From NCBI RefSeq assembly GCF_907164915.1, contig NC_061867.1:28000308-28064307 (forward strand): DNA of 64,000 bases. The letters are read 5' to 3'. Position numbers and translations under genes: made by a program. The notes under the pieces are model-generated. The model searched no databases. It worked only from the letters and a program-made list of their open reading frames with translations, and was not told where the DNA came from. The DNA comes from Impatiens glandulifera. Its lineage: Eukaryota; Streptophyta; Magnoliopsida; Ericales; Balsaminaceae. Positions within the stretch are counted from its first letter, which is position 1. Each line of letters begins with the position of its first letter. This document shows positions 14,101 through 25,489 of this stretch, piece by piece.

Positions 14101-14505
14101 GTCAATCGCTCCTCCGACTGCAAGAGGAGATCGGAGTTTGGGTTTTCTCCAATTTATGGAAGCGAAGAAAACAATCGCCACCCCGGCTGCGAGAGAAAAC
14201 TGGAGCATGGGTTTTCTCCGTTGAACGGCAATGAAGAAAACAATCGCCTCCCCAACTGCGAGAGCAGATCGGAGCAGGGGTTTTCTCCAATGAATGGCTA
14301 TGAAGAAGTCAATCGCCCCTCCGACTGTAAGAGCAGATTGGAGTTTGGGTCTTCACCAATTAATGGCTATGAAGAAGTCAATCGCCCCTCCGACTGCAAG
14401 AGCAGATCGGAGTTTGGGTCTTCTCCAATTAATGGAAGCGAAGAAAACAATCGCCATCCCGGCTGTGAGAGCAAACCGGAGCATGGGTTTTCTCCGTTGA
14501 ACGAG
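11195..14505. repeat. 69-bp satellite with 207-bp three-monomer higher-order unit
   Basis: The array is made of 69-bp monomers of three kinds in the order A-B-C, giving a 207-bp period; for example CAACTGCG recurs at 12193 and 12400. Monomers begin near ATCGCC and differ at fixed places: A has TCCCCAACTGC and GGAGCAGGGG, B has CCTCCGACTGC and GGAGTTTGGG, C has ACCCCGGCTGC and GGAGCATGGG. About 16 higher-order units are visible. Several A monomers near 11210-11620 and 12630 lack about 8 bp, and two B monomers stand side by side at about 14310-14450. Since 69 is 23 codons and the unit lacks stops in some frames on both strands, ORFs of up to 428 codons arise. On the plus strand they are hydrophilic, with repeats such as EENNRLPNCESRSEQGFSP; on the minus strand they are hydrophobic. 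I see no start context, splice sites or known domain and treat this as a satellite. Confidence 0.93.
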
Positions 14506-15604
14506 TGTAGAGGTGAATGTTCTTGCCGGAGCAATGATTTCCGTCCAAGTGTAGAGGATTCCCCCTTGTGATTCTCTCTCTCTCAAGAACTGGATCTAAA
14601 ACGCCCAATCTTCTTCAAACTCCAAAAAGAAAACCGTCTCTAATCTTCTTCAAACTGAAAAAAAGAAAAAAAACCCCTCTCTGACAAACTGATCGGGTCC
14701 CCTTAACTGATCTCCTTTCTTTTTCTTCAGCACAGGGACCTATTTGGAATTTTCGAAAAAATTCAAGGGCACGCTCGGAATAAAGAAAATATATATTTTT
14801 TTCTTTTTTTTTTCGTTTTTCCTTTTCCAGCTTTTCTTTTTTTTTGCACCTTCACACTAAATGACAAATTCCCAACATAATAAGGATGAACCTCCTTTTT
14901 TAATCAACCCAAACGGACCTTCCTATCCAAAGTTATGATATTTTAAAGTCACCCCTCTATTTCAATCTTTTCAATCCTGCGGTTTTCACTTTCATAACTT
15001 TAATAGCTCATAACTTTGTGCACAGAGCTTTTCCCATAATAAGGTTGATACCATTGGAAAGGAAAGACTCTTGCCTACATTCCCTTGTTCTCCTTTGCTT
15101 ACGAAATGGTCCGTGTTGGTCAGGAGACTAGCCTCACAAAAACGTGTCAGTTTACGCATCACCTTCGCTGCGGGCGACTTGGACTGAGCTTCAGTGAGAA
15201 CTGGGAGAAGTATTTAGTGTCGTTGGAAAGGTAATTCAAAGGGCTTTCTAACGGTAGCTCATACACTGAAGATGGATCATTGGTGCAAAAGATATGATTT
15301 TTAGAAGTGCAACATAGCTTCAGCTAGCTCCCAAGATTTGAATTGGTAGTTTTTCCTTCTTTTTGAGCATTTTCTGCACAAATTTGCAAACAATAACATT
15401 ATACTCAAAATTCAAGATTTTTCAAAACGTACAACATGAACGTGTCACGGGTTGGGAAAACATAGTTGTTATGAAATTCAACCTTTGGATCGTTATCTTT
15501 TAAGCTTTACCGAGTCAGTTTTCTACGAGGTGATTCTATTTTTGTTTTCCCGGTTCAATAAACAAACATGAGTATTATTTCGGGCCGGGTTTTTCTATTA
15601 GGTA
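14506..15604. other. Non-coding flank, possible gypsy-type LTR or UTR sequence
   Basis: Directly after the last 69-bp monomer comes a stretch with pyrimidine runs (14570-14860) and then unique, less AT-rich sequence without an ORF. It continues on the far side of the palindromic transposon at 18248, where GGGGTGTCTACA occurs. The texture resembles the UTR/LTR region of plant Ty3/gypsy elements, but I found no primer binding site, polypurine tract or paired LTR, so this is a weak inference. Confidence 0.3.
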
Positions 15605-15612
15605 TCTAGGGT
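15605..15612. repeat. 8-bp target-site duplication, left copy (TCTAGGGT)
   Basis: Identical to 18240-18247. It directly borders the TAGGGGTGAGCA terminus of the palindromic transposon. Confidence 0.85.
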
Positions 15613-15834
15613 TAGGGGTGAGCATAATATGGGTTTACCCAAACCCAACCCTAACCCAAACCCAAAATATTAATTTGGGTTGGTTAATATGGGTTGGGTT
15701 GAGTATGGGTTGGGTTGAATATGGGTTGAGTTTAATTTGGGTTGGGTTAGGGTTACCCAAATTACCCAAATTATATAAATTTAGTTTAATTCTCTATTAT
15801 TAATCCAATATAAACTATTTCATCTTCCAACTTT

Positions 15835-17092
15835 AAGTCGAACACGTTTTTGACATGTTTAACATATTTTTCATACATTTAACACGTTTTGCACACATCT
15901 AACACGTTTTTAATATTTTTAACACGTTTTTCATACGTTTAACACGTTTTTCACACGTTTTCACATTTTGACACGTTTTCACGTTTTTGACACGTTTAAC
16001 ACGTTTTCACGTTTTTGACACGTTTAACACGTTTTCACGTTTTTGACACGTTTAACACGTTTTTAACATGTTTAACACATTTTCACACTAATAACACGTT
16101 TTTTACGTTTTTGTCACGTTGACCACGTTTTTGACATCTTTAATACGTTTAACGCGTTTTTGACAAGTTTAATACGTTTTTTTTTACGTTTTTGACACGT
16201 ATAACACGTTTTTAACATGTTAACACGTTTTTGATAAGTTTAACATGATTTTCACGTTTTTGGCACGTTTAACACGTTTTTGATAAGTTTAACACGATTT
16301 TCACGTTTTTGGCACGTTTAACACGTTTTTGACATTTTAACACGTTTTTGATATGTTTAACACGTTTAACACGTTTTTAATATTTTTATCACGTTTTCAC
16401 ACTTAAAACATGTTTTTCACACGTTTAACACGTTTTTACGTTTTTGGCACGTTTAACAAGTTTTTGACATGTTTAACACGTTTTCATACTAATAACACGT
16501 TTTTGTCACGTTTAACACGTTTTTGACAAATTTAACACGTTTTTTTTTACGTTTTTGGCACGTTTAACACGTTTTTAACATAACTAACATGTTAACACAT
16601 TTTTGATAAGTTTAACACGGTTTTCACGTTTTTGGCACGTTTAACACGTTTTTTATATGTTTAACACGTTTTCACACGTTTAACACGCGTTTCACACATT
16701 TAACACGTGTTTCACACACTTAATATGTTTTCACGTTTTGGCATGTTAAACACGTTTTTGACATATTTGATACGTTTTTCACACATTAACACGTTTTTCA
16801 CATTTTGGTACGTTTAATACGTTTTTGACATGTTTAACATGTTTTTCACGTTTTTCACTTTCTTAACACGTTTAATATGTTTGTAACATGTTTAATACGT
16901 TTGTAACATGTTTAACACATTTTTCATGTTTTTGGCACGTTTAACACGTTTTACAAATTAAACATAGTTTTTGATATATTTAACATATTTTTTTGCACGT
17001 TAACACGTCTTGATAAGTTTTAACACGTTTTTGTCACGTTTAACACGTTTTTGGCTTTTTTGACACGTTTAATATGTTTTTCACACGTTTGA
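15835..17092. repeat. Left-arm tandem array, AACACGTTTTT units
   Basis: Some 60 or more degenerate copies of a unit of about 10-20 bp, built from TTTAACACG and TTTTTGACACG. Variants include GGCACG, GATAAG and ACATG. The array ends at a turning point near 17093, where the orientation flips. Confidence 0.85.
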
Positions 17093-18060
17093 CATTAAAC
17101 GTGTGAAAACGTATTAAACGTGTCAAAAATGTGAAAAACATGTTAAACGTGTCAAAAACGTGTTAAACGTATCAAAATGTGCCCAAAACGAGGAAAACGT
17201 GTTAAACGTGCCAAAAACGTGGAATATGTGTCAAAACGTGTTAAACGTGCCAAAAACGTGAAAAACGTGTGAAAATATATTAAACATGTTACAAACGTGT
17301 TAAACGTGTTAATAATGTGAAAAACGTGAAAAACATGTTAAACATGTCAAAACGTGTTAAACGTACCAAAAACGTGAAAATGTGTCAAAATGTGTTAAAT
17401 GTGTCGTAATCGTGAAAAATGTGTCAAACGTGTTAAAAACGTGATAAACATGTCAAAACATGAAAATAGTGTCCAACGTGTCAAATGTGTTAAACGTGTT
17501 GAATGTGTGAAAAACGTATTAAACGTGTCAAAAACGTGAAAAACGTGTCAAAAACATGTTAAACGTCTCAAAACGTGGAAAACGTGTTAAACGTGTCAAA
17601 ACGTGTTAAACGTGCCAAAAATGTGAAAAACATGTAAAACGTGTTAATAATGTTAAAAACGTATTAAACGTGTCGAAAACGTGTTAAACGTGTCAAAATT
17701 GTGGAAAACGTGTTAAACGTGTCAAAACGTGCCAAAAACATGAAAATGAGTCAAAAATGTGAAAAATATGTTAAACGTGTCAAAACGTGTTAAACGTGTT
17801 TAACATGCCAAAAATGCGTCAAAATGTGTTAAACGTGTCGAAAACGTGGAAAAACGTGTCAAACGTGTCAAAAACGTGTCAAACGTGTTAAACATGCCAA
17901 AAATATGAAAAACGTGTTCAACGTATCAAAAATGTGTTAAACGTGCCAAAAACATGTTAAACGTGTCAAAAACGTGTTAAACGTGAGAAAAACGTATTAA
18001 AAATGTCAAAAACGTGAAAAACGTGTTAAACGAATAAAAATATATTAAACGAGTCAAATA
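17093..18060. repeat. Right-arm tandem array, AAACGTGTCAAAAACGTG units
   Basis: Reverse-complement counterpart of the left arm, built from TTAAACGTG and TCAAAAACGTG. It is about 0.3 kb shorter than the left arm, so the palindrome is long but imperfect. Confidence 0.85.
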
Positions 18061-18239
18061 CATGTTAAATAAAAAAATAAAAATAAAATAATTTGGGTTA
18101 CCCAACCCATACTCAACCCAACCCATACCCAACCCATATTAGTAAATAATATGGGTTGAATTATGGGTTGGGTAAATTTAATTTGGGTTGAATATGGGTT
18201 GGGTAATACGGGTTGGGTTTACCCGTTTGCTCACCCCTA

Positions 18240-18247
18240 TCTAGGGT
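18240..18247. repeat. 8-bp target-site duplication, right copy (TCTAGGGT)
   Basis: Identical to 15605-15612. It directly follows the TGCTCACCCCTA terminus. Confidence 0.85.
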
Positions 18248-18360
18248 GTAAAAATGGGGTGTCTACAAATCCGGTTGGGTATTTTGACTGGTCCGGTTCT
18301 TTGTTCCTGCATGGAAGGTATATTTATGTTAAGTTCTGTGAACCGGTCTAATTTTATCTA
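18248..18360. other. Short unique stretch between palindromic element and module array
   Basis: Continuation of the sequence left of 15605. It includes GGGGTGTCTACA and then joins the first D module at about 18361, where the match to 30428 begins. The first roughly 290 bp of the D module head are absent, so 18360/18361 is a rearrangement or insertion junction. Confidence 0.45.
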
Positions 18361-19954
18361 ACACCATTTTATAACAAAAAATAATTTTGTATAAAAACTC
18401 ATTTTTTCAACATTTATAAATTTTTTATCAATTACACAAGTTTATTATTCTTTTAAAATTCCATATAAACCTCATTTTCCTTTTTTATTATTCTTTTAAT
18501 GTTTCTATAATTGATTTGTTTTTCCTATTTTTTACATAAGAAAAAGAGGAAGAAGTGAAGTAAGTGGGAAATGAATGAAGTAGAGGTAGAAATATCATTT
18601 CACTAATATATAAATTCTCAACATGTATGGGTAATAAGTGTCAATTTAATAAAACAACACTCTCATATAAAATGTTAAAATAAAGTCATAAGAAACATGT
18701 GGGAGTAAGATGTGGATAATGATAATCACGAGATGAGATTGTTGCCGAACGAAATTAGAAGATGTTAATAATGATTAGATGTTTGGTGTAAAATACTCAA
18801 TATTAAGTCATAAGATTAGAAGTTGAAATTTAATTTAGGTGACATAAAAATATTAATATTGTGATAATATTTTACATATATATTATCTTATATTCTAACA
18901 ATTATTTTATTTTATTTTTGCAATAAGACGTCTCTTTTGAGACTCATAATCACATTTTGGACAACCTAAATTCTAGCTGTATATGATAGAATCTTAAGCG
19001 CATAACTTAATACCGATTTTTTCAACCTTTCAAACTAAACAATAATAACCTATAAAATTTACATTATGATGTACAATTTATATCATATATAATCTATATA
19101 GTTGTTGAATTCCAATAACATTTAAATAATAGTGTCTTAAAACACGCATACTCCATTATTCAAGTTTAATTTAAGAATTTTTTAGGAAAATTGAACTCTA
19201 CACGACTCTACATATTAGTGATACTTAATAATTTTAAATTCGTAAATTTTTAATTCGTAAATTTTAAATGTGTTAAATTTTCACTAGGAATATCTGTATA
19301 ACATTTGTTTACTTATTTCTCAACATTAAATGGACGACACAAAAGAGAATAAATGATTATTTGTATCATTTGAATGTATAAGAGTTGCAAATTTAGTGTT
19401 TATATCTTTTAGAGGTGGTTGTTACAACTAATTCAATTCAATATTTTCTAAACGACCCAAATTCAAAATAAAAACCCAAATAATATATAATTAACAATAA
19501 AAATAAAAAATAAATATGTCTTCTCACAAAATAGATAAACAAATAAACTGAGAATATCAAATATCAAATAAATTATGAATTTTTTCACAAAATAGATTCA
19601 CAGAACTATATTTAACATTTAATCTTATCCATTGACATTCGATTTTATTCATTAACATTAAATTTTATCAAAAAATTAAATTTGAATTTAGTGTAAATTT
19701 TTATTTATTTAGATTAAATTACATTTAATTTATTTATTCAAATTCTAATTTTTATTTAACTAATGGAGTTTAAAATTCCAACAGAATATTCATGAACTTG
19801 ATGATCTTGTCTCTCTTGGTAAGCCTCCCAAAGTTTTCAAGTCATAATATGAATATATATTAGTATAAACACCTATTTAAAATAAATGGTCAAAAACTTA
19901 CTTAAAATATAATTATATATATATGCATACACAAAATTTTAAATTGAAATCAAC

Positions 19955-20265
19955 CATCATAAGTTGTGTAGCGGTTAAAGTGTTTACATTTCATGTATGT
20001 GTCCTTTGGTTCGAATCTCTCCTAATGCGAGTTTGACAATGGTGATGGTATATATGAGATTAAAATATATTGATATAAGACTAAAATGAAAATTGTTATT
20101 ATGGTTGTATATAAGACTAAAATGAATATGACGATTGAGAAGGAGAAGACATGGTGATATAAGACTAAAATTGAAGGATTAAATATACGTTGGTATAAGA
20201 CTAAAATGATAATGGTCATTTAAAGAAAGATATGGTAATATAAGATTAAAATGTTAGTAGTGGTT
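19955..20265 (+). mobile_element. tRNA-derived SINE-like relict, copy 1
   Basis: An A-box-like TGTGTAGCGGTTAAAG (about 19965) and a B box GGTTCGAATCT (20008-20018) lie in the spacing of a tRNA-type pol III promoter. The sequence after the B box is a series of degenerate ATAAGACTAAAATG units (about 20080-20260). It cannot fold as a complete tRNA as far as I can see. A SINE head with a repetitive tail, or a tRNA pseudogene, are the alternatives. It is duplicated at about 32015. Confidence 0.5.
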
Positions 20266-20864
20266 GTAAATGAGAATTTAATTGAGACAAATAATTTTTT
20301 ATTTAAATAATACTATTTTTTTGTTTTAATTATTTTAAGAGAATTTTCATAATTTGGTTTTTCAAGAAACCATTTATTTGTGGAACATATTTTTTTTATA
20401 TCACAGATTTATTATTTGATAAATTTTTGCATTTTTCTTGAATGTTATCAATACTGGTAATCACTCTACTACAGGGTGGTCTCATTTCTACAATGACCGA
20501 GTGTGATGTAAACATTCAAACAAAGTTCTATCTCTAAAATATTTTTTTTTTGTCTTAACTCTTGTATATCTACAATATCTCACTTTATGAAAAATATAAA
20601 TGTCTCAATAATTCTTCTACTAAATTTATTGAAGTTTATTGCAAAAATTGATATAGTCAGCATTAACAACTAAAAATAATTAATATACATATGATCGAAA
20701 CATATTTTATATTATATAACATATATCTTACTTTTAAGTTAATATTAATCAGATGACACTAAAAAACTAATTAGTAGCATTCATACATTCTGAAAAACAG
20801 AGATTATAAACTTAAAAGACTACTTTTAAACCTAACCATCCCAACCTAGGATTTTTTGATGCCA

Positions 20865-22700
20865 TTTATTTTCATTGAGATGCATTATTCCCTTCCCCTT
20901 CCCCTTCCTCTTCATCTTCCTCTAACGATAAAATAAGATTTTATTGAAAGGGATGATGAGTATTGTTGTTTCTTATTTTGAATTCTCTCTTTGTACGAGT
21001 CTGTTCTGATTTGATAGAAATCATTATTTCTTAGAAATTCAGGCTTTTACATTTGTTATCTTCAACTTGAATTTATGTATTATTGTCTTCCTTATCTTTA
21101 GCTTCAGCTTCAGACTCCACATCAGTTTTTGAAATCTTCTTAATCGGCTTAAGAATTCTCTATTTCAGTTTTGAAATTTTGGGTGTTTCCTCTTGAGTTT
21201 CTTCAATAATAACTTGAGGTTCATCTTCCATATTCATCCTAATCCTTTGCATTACAGAAAATTTTCTTTTCCTCTTCACCTTAATTTCTTTTACTTTCTT
21301 TCTTTTGTTGCTTTTCTTTTTCTCAAAATCCTTCTTGCTTTCTTTCTCTACATTTTATCACTGTCCTTTTTGTCTTTTTTTATCACTATCCTTTACTTCC
21401 ACAATATGATATTTCATTCTTGATTCTTCCGTTTCATTTTCCTGCTTTTTTGCTTCATGAGCTTTCATGATTTTTTTGTTTTTTGTCAATTGCTTTTGTA
21501 CATTTAGTACTAACATGTTGGAAAGTATTGCAGAAATCACACTTATTTGGCCTCCATTCATATAAGATTTTCCATGACTGTGGGCTTTCCCTTCATATCA
21601 ACAACTGTCATGTTCTTTGGCATTGTCCTTTGAGGATGCACTTCAATGCTTATTCTAGCAAAAGTAAGGTGCTCTGCTCCCTCTGTAATTGGGTCCATAT
21701 ATAATGGTTTCTTCAATAGACTAGCAAAATGACTTAGAGCTTCTATATTACACATGTGTGTTGGGATGTTCCTAAGTTTGAACCATAATTGGGTTGTTTC
21801 CTTTGGCTTGCTTAGAAGACTCAATTCTTCAGACCATCTTTTCAACTTCATACAATTGGATCCAATTTTCAGAATATCATCCAAGTTCGTTCCCTTTTTG
21901 AATTGTAGAAAATAGAGATCATGGATGTTTGCAGAAACCTTCTCCAGTCTCTTCTGCTCCCATTGTTTCATTAGTGATTCCTTAGTGTCTGGGAAAGATA
22001 CATTGTTCTTTCCTATGTAGTTCACAACAAATATATTTTCCTATTTTTTGACGCATTTCTCCACTACTTCAGTGGGAAATTTAAATTCAAAAGGAGATTT
22101 GTGATTCTAAACTTTTGTTTTAAACTCACCCAAGTATATTTGACATTTGTTTGCATGATCTTTTGCTTTCTTTTCTGCATTATTTTTCCAGACTTCATTT
22201 ACCTTACAGTTGGAATTTCTCCTGCTAGTATAGGTGTTTGATTTTGGGGACTTCATTAGCTCCCTCATTGTTTCACTGAGCAATTTATTATCTTTTCGTA
22301 TTCTTCCTTCTTTAGTAGGTTCCAATCTTGAAGATAATGTATATTCAATTGGACGGTTATTTGTTGTATTTTATTTTTGGTGAGCACAATCTCTCCTTTC
22401 TTTTCATGCATCAGTAGATTTTTGATTTGATTTTTAAGTCCAGAGAGGTTTTCTCTTTCATTATACTAAACCTTCCATATTCCTTCATTTTTTCCTGTTT
22501 TCTTGCTACACTTTCTTTAGAATTTATATCATTAATTGGTTCTTTATATTTGCTGAATTCTTGTTTTTCATGGATAATTTTTTCAGTAATTCAACAATTT
22601 CTTTTTTAGCTACCTCCCTTAAATCTTCCATCACAAATTCTCAGACTTCCTTGTTCTTATTGCTTTTCATTCTTCCAATTTTGATGAATAGCATAACACA
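20865..22700 (-). pseudogene. DUF4283 / CCHC zinc-knuckle ORF, decayed, copy 1
   Basis: Minus-strand remains of a plant retroelement-type protein. The best-preserved part (22025-21558) has the DUF4283 pattern: LWFKLRNIPTHMC, LLKKPLYMDPITE and LTFARISIEV. Just after it, in a frame shifted by one base, lies YEWRPNKC followed by the rest of a CX2CX4HX4C zinc knuckle (21541-21500), the usual partner of DUF4283. A charged, Lys/Glu-rich N-terminal part with several stops lies at about 22700-22100, and a Lys/Glu-rich tail follows the knuckle. Such proteins are known as LINE ORF1-type or gag-like nucleic-acid-binding proteins. No endonuclease or reverse transcriptase follows within the module, so it is a fragment. 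Stops and frameshifts rule out a full-length product. Confidence 0.75.
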
Positions 22701-22835
22701 ACAACAAAATAGAGCAAAAACAGAATAGGCTACACTAGAAACCCTAACTATTACAGAATATGGTAAACTAGAAACCCTAACTTTCTAACTAAGCTTCACA
22801 GATGAATGAATGACCTACTTATTAGAGTCGATACT

Positions 22836-23030
22836 GTGTCGTTCGTGTCTATTGTGTCGATTGTGCCGATTGTGCCAATTGTGTACACGTTATTGATTTG
22901 ACAAGCGACTCTAAGCGACTAGCAACCACGACCTTGATACCGTGCCGATCGTGTTGTTCTTTTCGTTCATACTGATCGTGCAGATCGTGTCTTTCGTGCT
23001 GATTGTGCCGATCGTTCCGTGAAATATCTA
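22836..23030. repeat. Short degenerate repeats of ATTGTGCCG / TCGTGT type
   Basis: A GC-richer patch with many variants of CGTGTCGATTGTGCCGATTG in degenerate tandem order, duplicated at about 35118-35310. It lies just upstream of the decayed DUF4283 ORF (minus strand). No function can be assigned. Confidence 0.5.
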
Positions 23031-23039
23031 GAGTTTTCC

Positions 23040-23804
23040 TCATTCCTCCCAAATAAATATAGAGTTTGTATCATTTAATTAATCTTCTTTTTTTCAAGAT
23101 ACTATTTAAGAGATATTTTTTATAATTTAGTGAAGGAGTTTTATTAATCCAAATTTTCCATGATCTACTTTCAAATTTTTTGAACTAGGTCCGTCTTAGA
23201 AAAAAGAGATTTTAAAAAAATTAGTTATAAATAGTTATTTACATGCTCAACTATAATATCAAGCCCTATCAATGATAGGTAAAATGTGTTATAAAGTACT
23301 ATCATATCATTCATCCTATCAAATTACTTCGTTCTTTCTGTAATGAAAAATTCTCTAACGAAAACTAGCCTTATATAAAAGGATTCTAATTTTCTAATTA
23401 CAATTAGAAATATATAAAAATAAAAATTATATTTAATAAAATGTTTTAGAAGTTTAATAACAATCCTTTTTTTTTCAATTCTCATTTTCAAAAGATAAAT
23501 TAAGTTTTAAGCCAATATAATTTATTTATATTTATTCATGTTCTTAAGTTCAAATCGGGTATTGACTATTGAATTATATTAGTTTTTATTATTTAATGAA
23601 TTTTCATTTCGATTTTTATGAAGTTCGTAAAATGAAGAGTAATGTTATCATCCTTCGATTATGAATTTGCTTTTATTATTGTATAACAATAATTAACAAA
23701 ATAAAATGTTTTTTTAAAATTCATCACCAAATTTGATGAACGCGGGACATTTAAACAATATAAGTTCAACTTTTTAACTAACTAATATATATGTTTATAA
23801 AGTG
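23040..23804. other. AT-rich spacer in D module 1
   Basis: No gene or clear element seen. The stretch is conserved in D module 2 (about 35320-36085) at high similarity, as expected from the duplication. Confidence 0.5.
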
Positions 23805-24957
23805 AGGCCCAATTACCATTTGAGGCTCGAACTTGAGTCGTTTTGACCATATGAGGCTCGAACTTTGATTTGAGCCATATGAGGCTCGAACTATCAAACT
23901 TTTCGCCATTTGAGGAGTTTTACTAAACGTCCGTCTGCTTCGTTTATTTTATTTGACATGAAATTTTTTTTACAAGTTTTTGTTTTTTTTACAGTTGGCA
24001 TTTTTTAAAAATGATACAGGTCTAAAAAAATTAATTTACATGCACTCCTCTTTTCATCTCCTCTTCTCGCCGACTAACCATGGTGAGTCATTCCTATTAT
24101 GAATTTGAAGAATGATTATGAGATAGAAATGTAAGAAATGAGATAAAATCTTTGTCATCAAGCAAAAGGTTGCAACAGCGACTCCGAACAAGTAAATTGC
24201 TCTGATTCCATTTAAGCTCCGTTTTCATATGTTCAGTCCTCCAAATCTAATATCGTTATCATCGTCTTTTGCCTTGTCGTGTAAATCGTCGGTGACTTCT
24301 ACACTGTTGTTCTTATCATTTTTCATCTCAAACTGGAAAGAATCCATATCAATTTGTGGTTACGGAGACCAACTTCTATATAGTCTATTTTCATTTCAAA
24401 AAATTCATTTCCCTCGTTATCTTCTTATAGGAAATTTGTGAAATTATATCATCATGTTCGGATTCGAACTTTGGAGCTTCCACTTTCTGATCAAAGACAA
24501 TCTCTCTCGCTGAATAAGAAGAAGACAACTCGATTTGAACTAGGAGATGAATTACCTATTTTGGCGGTCCGGTAACCTCCATCGCATCGGAAAACTTGTT
24601 CAATTTCGGAGACGGACAGGATTAAGCAAGTCACTACACAAATTATTAACGGAGAAGATGAAGAGGTTACATCGGCCGAGAATAGGTTTGGGCGAGAAGA
24701 GTAGAGAAGATAAAGAGAGAGAGGGTGCATGTAAATTTTTTTCTTTTTTACACATATTCCTTTAAAAATAATAACTGTAGCCTAAATTTAAAAAGAAAAT
24801 GAAATGTTAAATAAAATTAACGGAATAGACATACGTTAGTTAAAAAGCCCTAAATGGCCATAAGTTTGATAGTTGGAGCCTCATATGGTTCAAATCAAAG
24901 TTCGAGCCCCATATAGTAAAAACGCTCAAAGTTTGAGCCCCAAATGGTAATTGGACC
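23805..24957. mobile_element. MULE-like element with long inverted repeats, copy 1
   Basis: The ends are inverted repeats of roughly 150-170 bp: the left begins GGCCCAATTACCATTTGAGG and the right, read on the other strand, begins GGTCCAATTACCATTTGGGG. Both continue with shared landmarks such as CATATGAGGCTCGAACT and AACTATCAAACTT. Long inverted repeats in an element of about 1.15 kb fit a non-autonomous Mutator-like element. The candidate target duplication is imperfect (TTTATAA a few bases outside each end). The interior (24040-24770) is less AT-rich than the rest of the module and holds no transposase. It may be captured host sequence, as in Pack-MULEs. Confidence 0.7.
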
Positions 24958-25489
24958 ATATTTATAATACTTAATTTTTAAAGTGTCTAGAATGTCGGGT
25001 CGAGAGTTGTGATTAATTTGGATATATATATGAGAGTAAATTGATATTTGGGTTGGATTGTGTGTATACCCGTCCATAAACATAAATCGGTTAAAAATAA
25101 ATTATAAATGCAACAACCCTTTAACATGTGTGATTGAGATGTGGTTTGCCGAATGATAATTGGCTGGTGTCAATTGAAAGTGATTAAAAAATATGAATCA
25201 AATATTTGATTGACCAAAATGTAAGGTTACTAAAATAAATATTAAAAAATATGAATTAAATATTTGGGTGACTAAAGTAAAAGTGTAAGGTTACGAAATG
25301 AGAGGTTCATTCGAAAAAATTATAGTATGAAATTTGTGAGAAGATAAATTGTTGTACCGAAGTGAATAAAATATGGAATTAGATTGTTATATTTTTTTGA
25401 ATATATTATTCGTGATTTATTAAGAATTTTAAACATTAAATACATATAATTATTTTTTTATTAATTTTTTTATTTATATTTTTATACAT
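24958..25489. other. AT-rich tail of D module 1
   Basis: No ORF of note. The stretch is AT-rich with a short repeated phrase (AAAAATATGAATYAAATATTTG, at about 25186 and 25245 in two slightly different forms) and leads into the hairpin of the Helitron-like end. Confidence 0.5.

Larger units (their letters stand above)
15613..18239. mobile_element. hAT-like non-autonomous palindromic (foldback) transposon
   Basis: The element starts TAGGGGTGAGCA and ends TGCTCACCCCTA, a perfect 12-bp terminal inverted repeat. It is flanked by an identical 8-bp direct repeat, TCTAGGGT, at 15605-15612 and 18240-18247. An 8-bp target duplication and this terminus type fit the hAT superfamily. Inside each end lie about 150-200 bp of inverted GGGTTGGGT-rich sequence. 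The remainder is two opposed arrays of a short degenerate unit: TTTAACACGTTTTTGACACG on the left arm (about 15835-17092), and its reverse complement on the right arm (about 17093-18060). It encodes no transposase, so it would need one in trans. Removing it restores a continuous flanking sequence with one TCTAGGGT. Confidence 0.85.

Noticed and set aside
11082..14586. Membrane-protein-like ORFs on the minus strand of the 69-bp satellite (ALAAGVAIVFFASINW)
   Set aside because: The apparent hydrophobic segments are the complement of a hydrophilic frame in a satellite and one ORF crosses the N gap. No independent evidence for a protein.
15635..15770. Interstitial telomere (ACCCTAACCC)
   Set aside because: The motif is mostly CCCAAACCCAAC and is mirrored at the other end of the hAT-like element, so it is part of the transposon end.
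15618..18351. ORFs of 61-62 codons at both ends of the palindromic element
   Set aside because: They read through GGGTTGGGT repeats and into the flank; no transposase motif.
19955..20030. Functional tRNA gene
   Set aside because: A and B boxes are present, but I could not fold a complete cloverleaf with an acceptor stem; called SINE-like relict instead.
24229..24765. Short ORFs inside the MULE-like element as genes
   Set aside because: They differ between the two copies by frameshifts and match no domain that I know.
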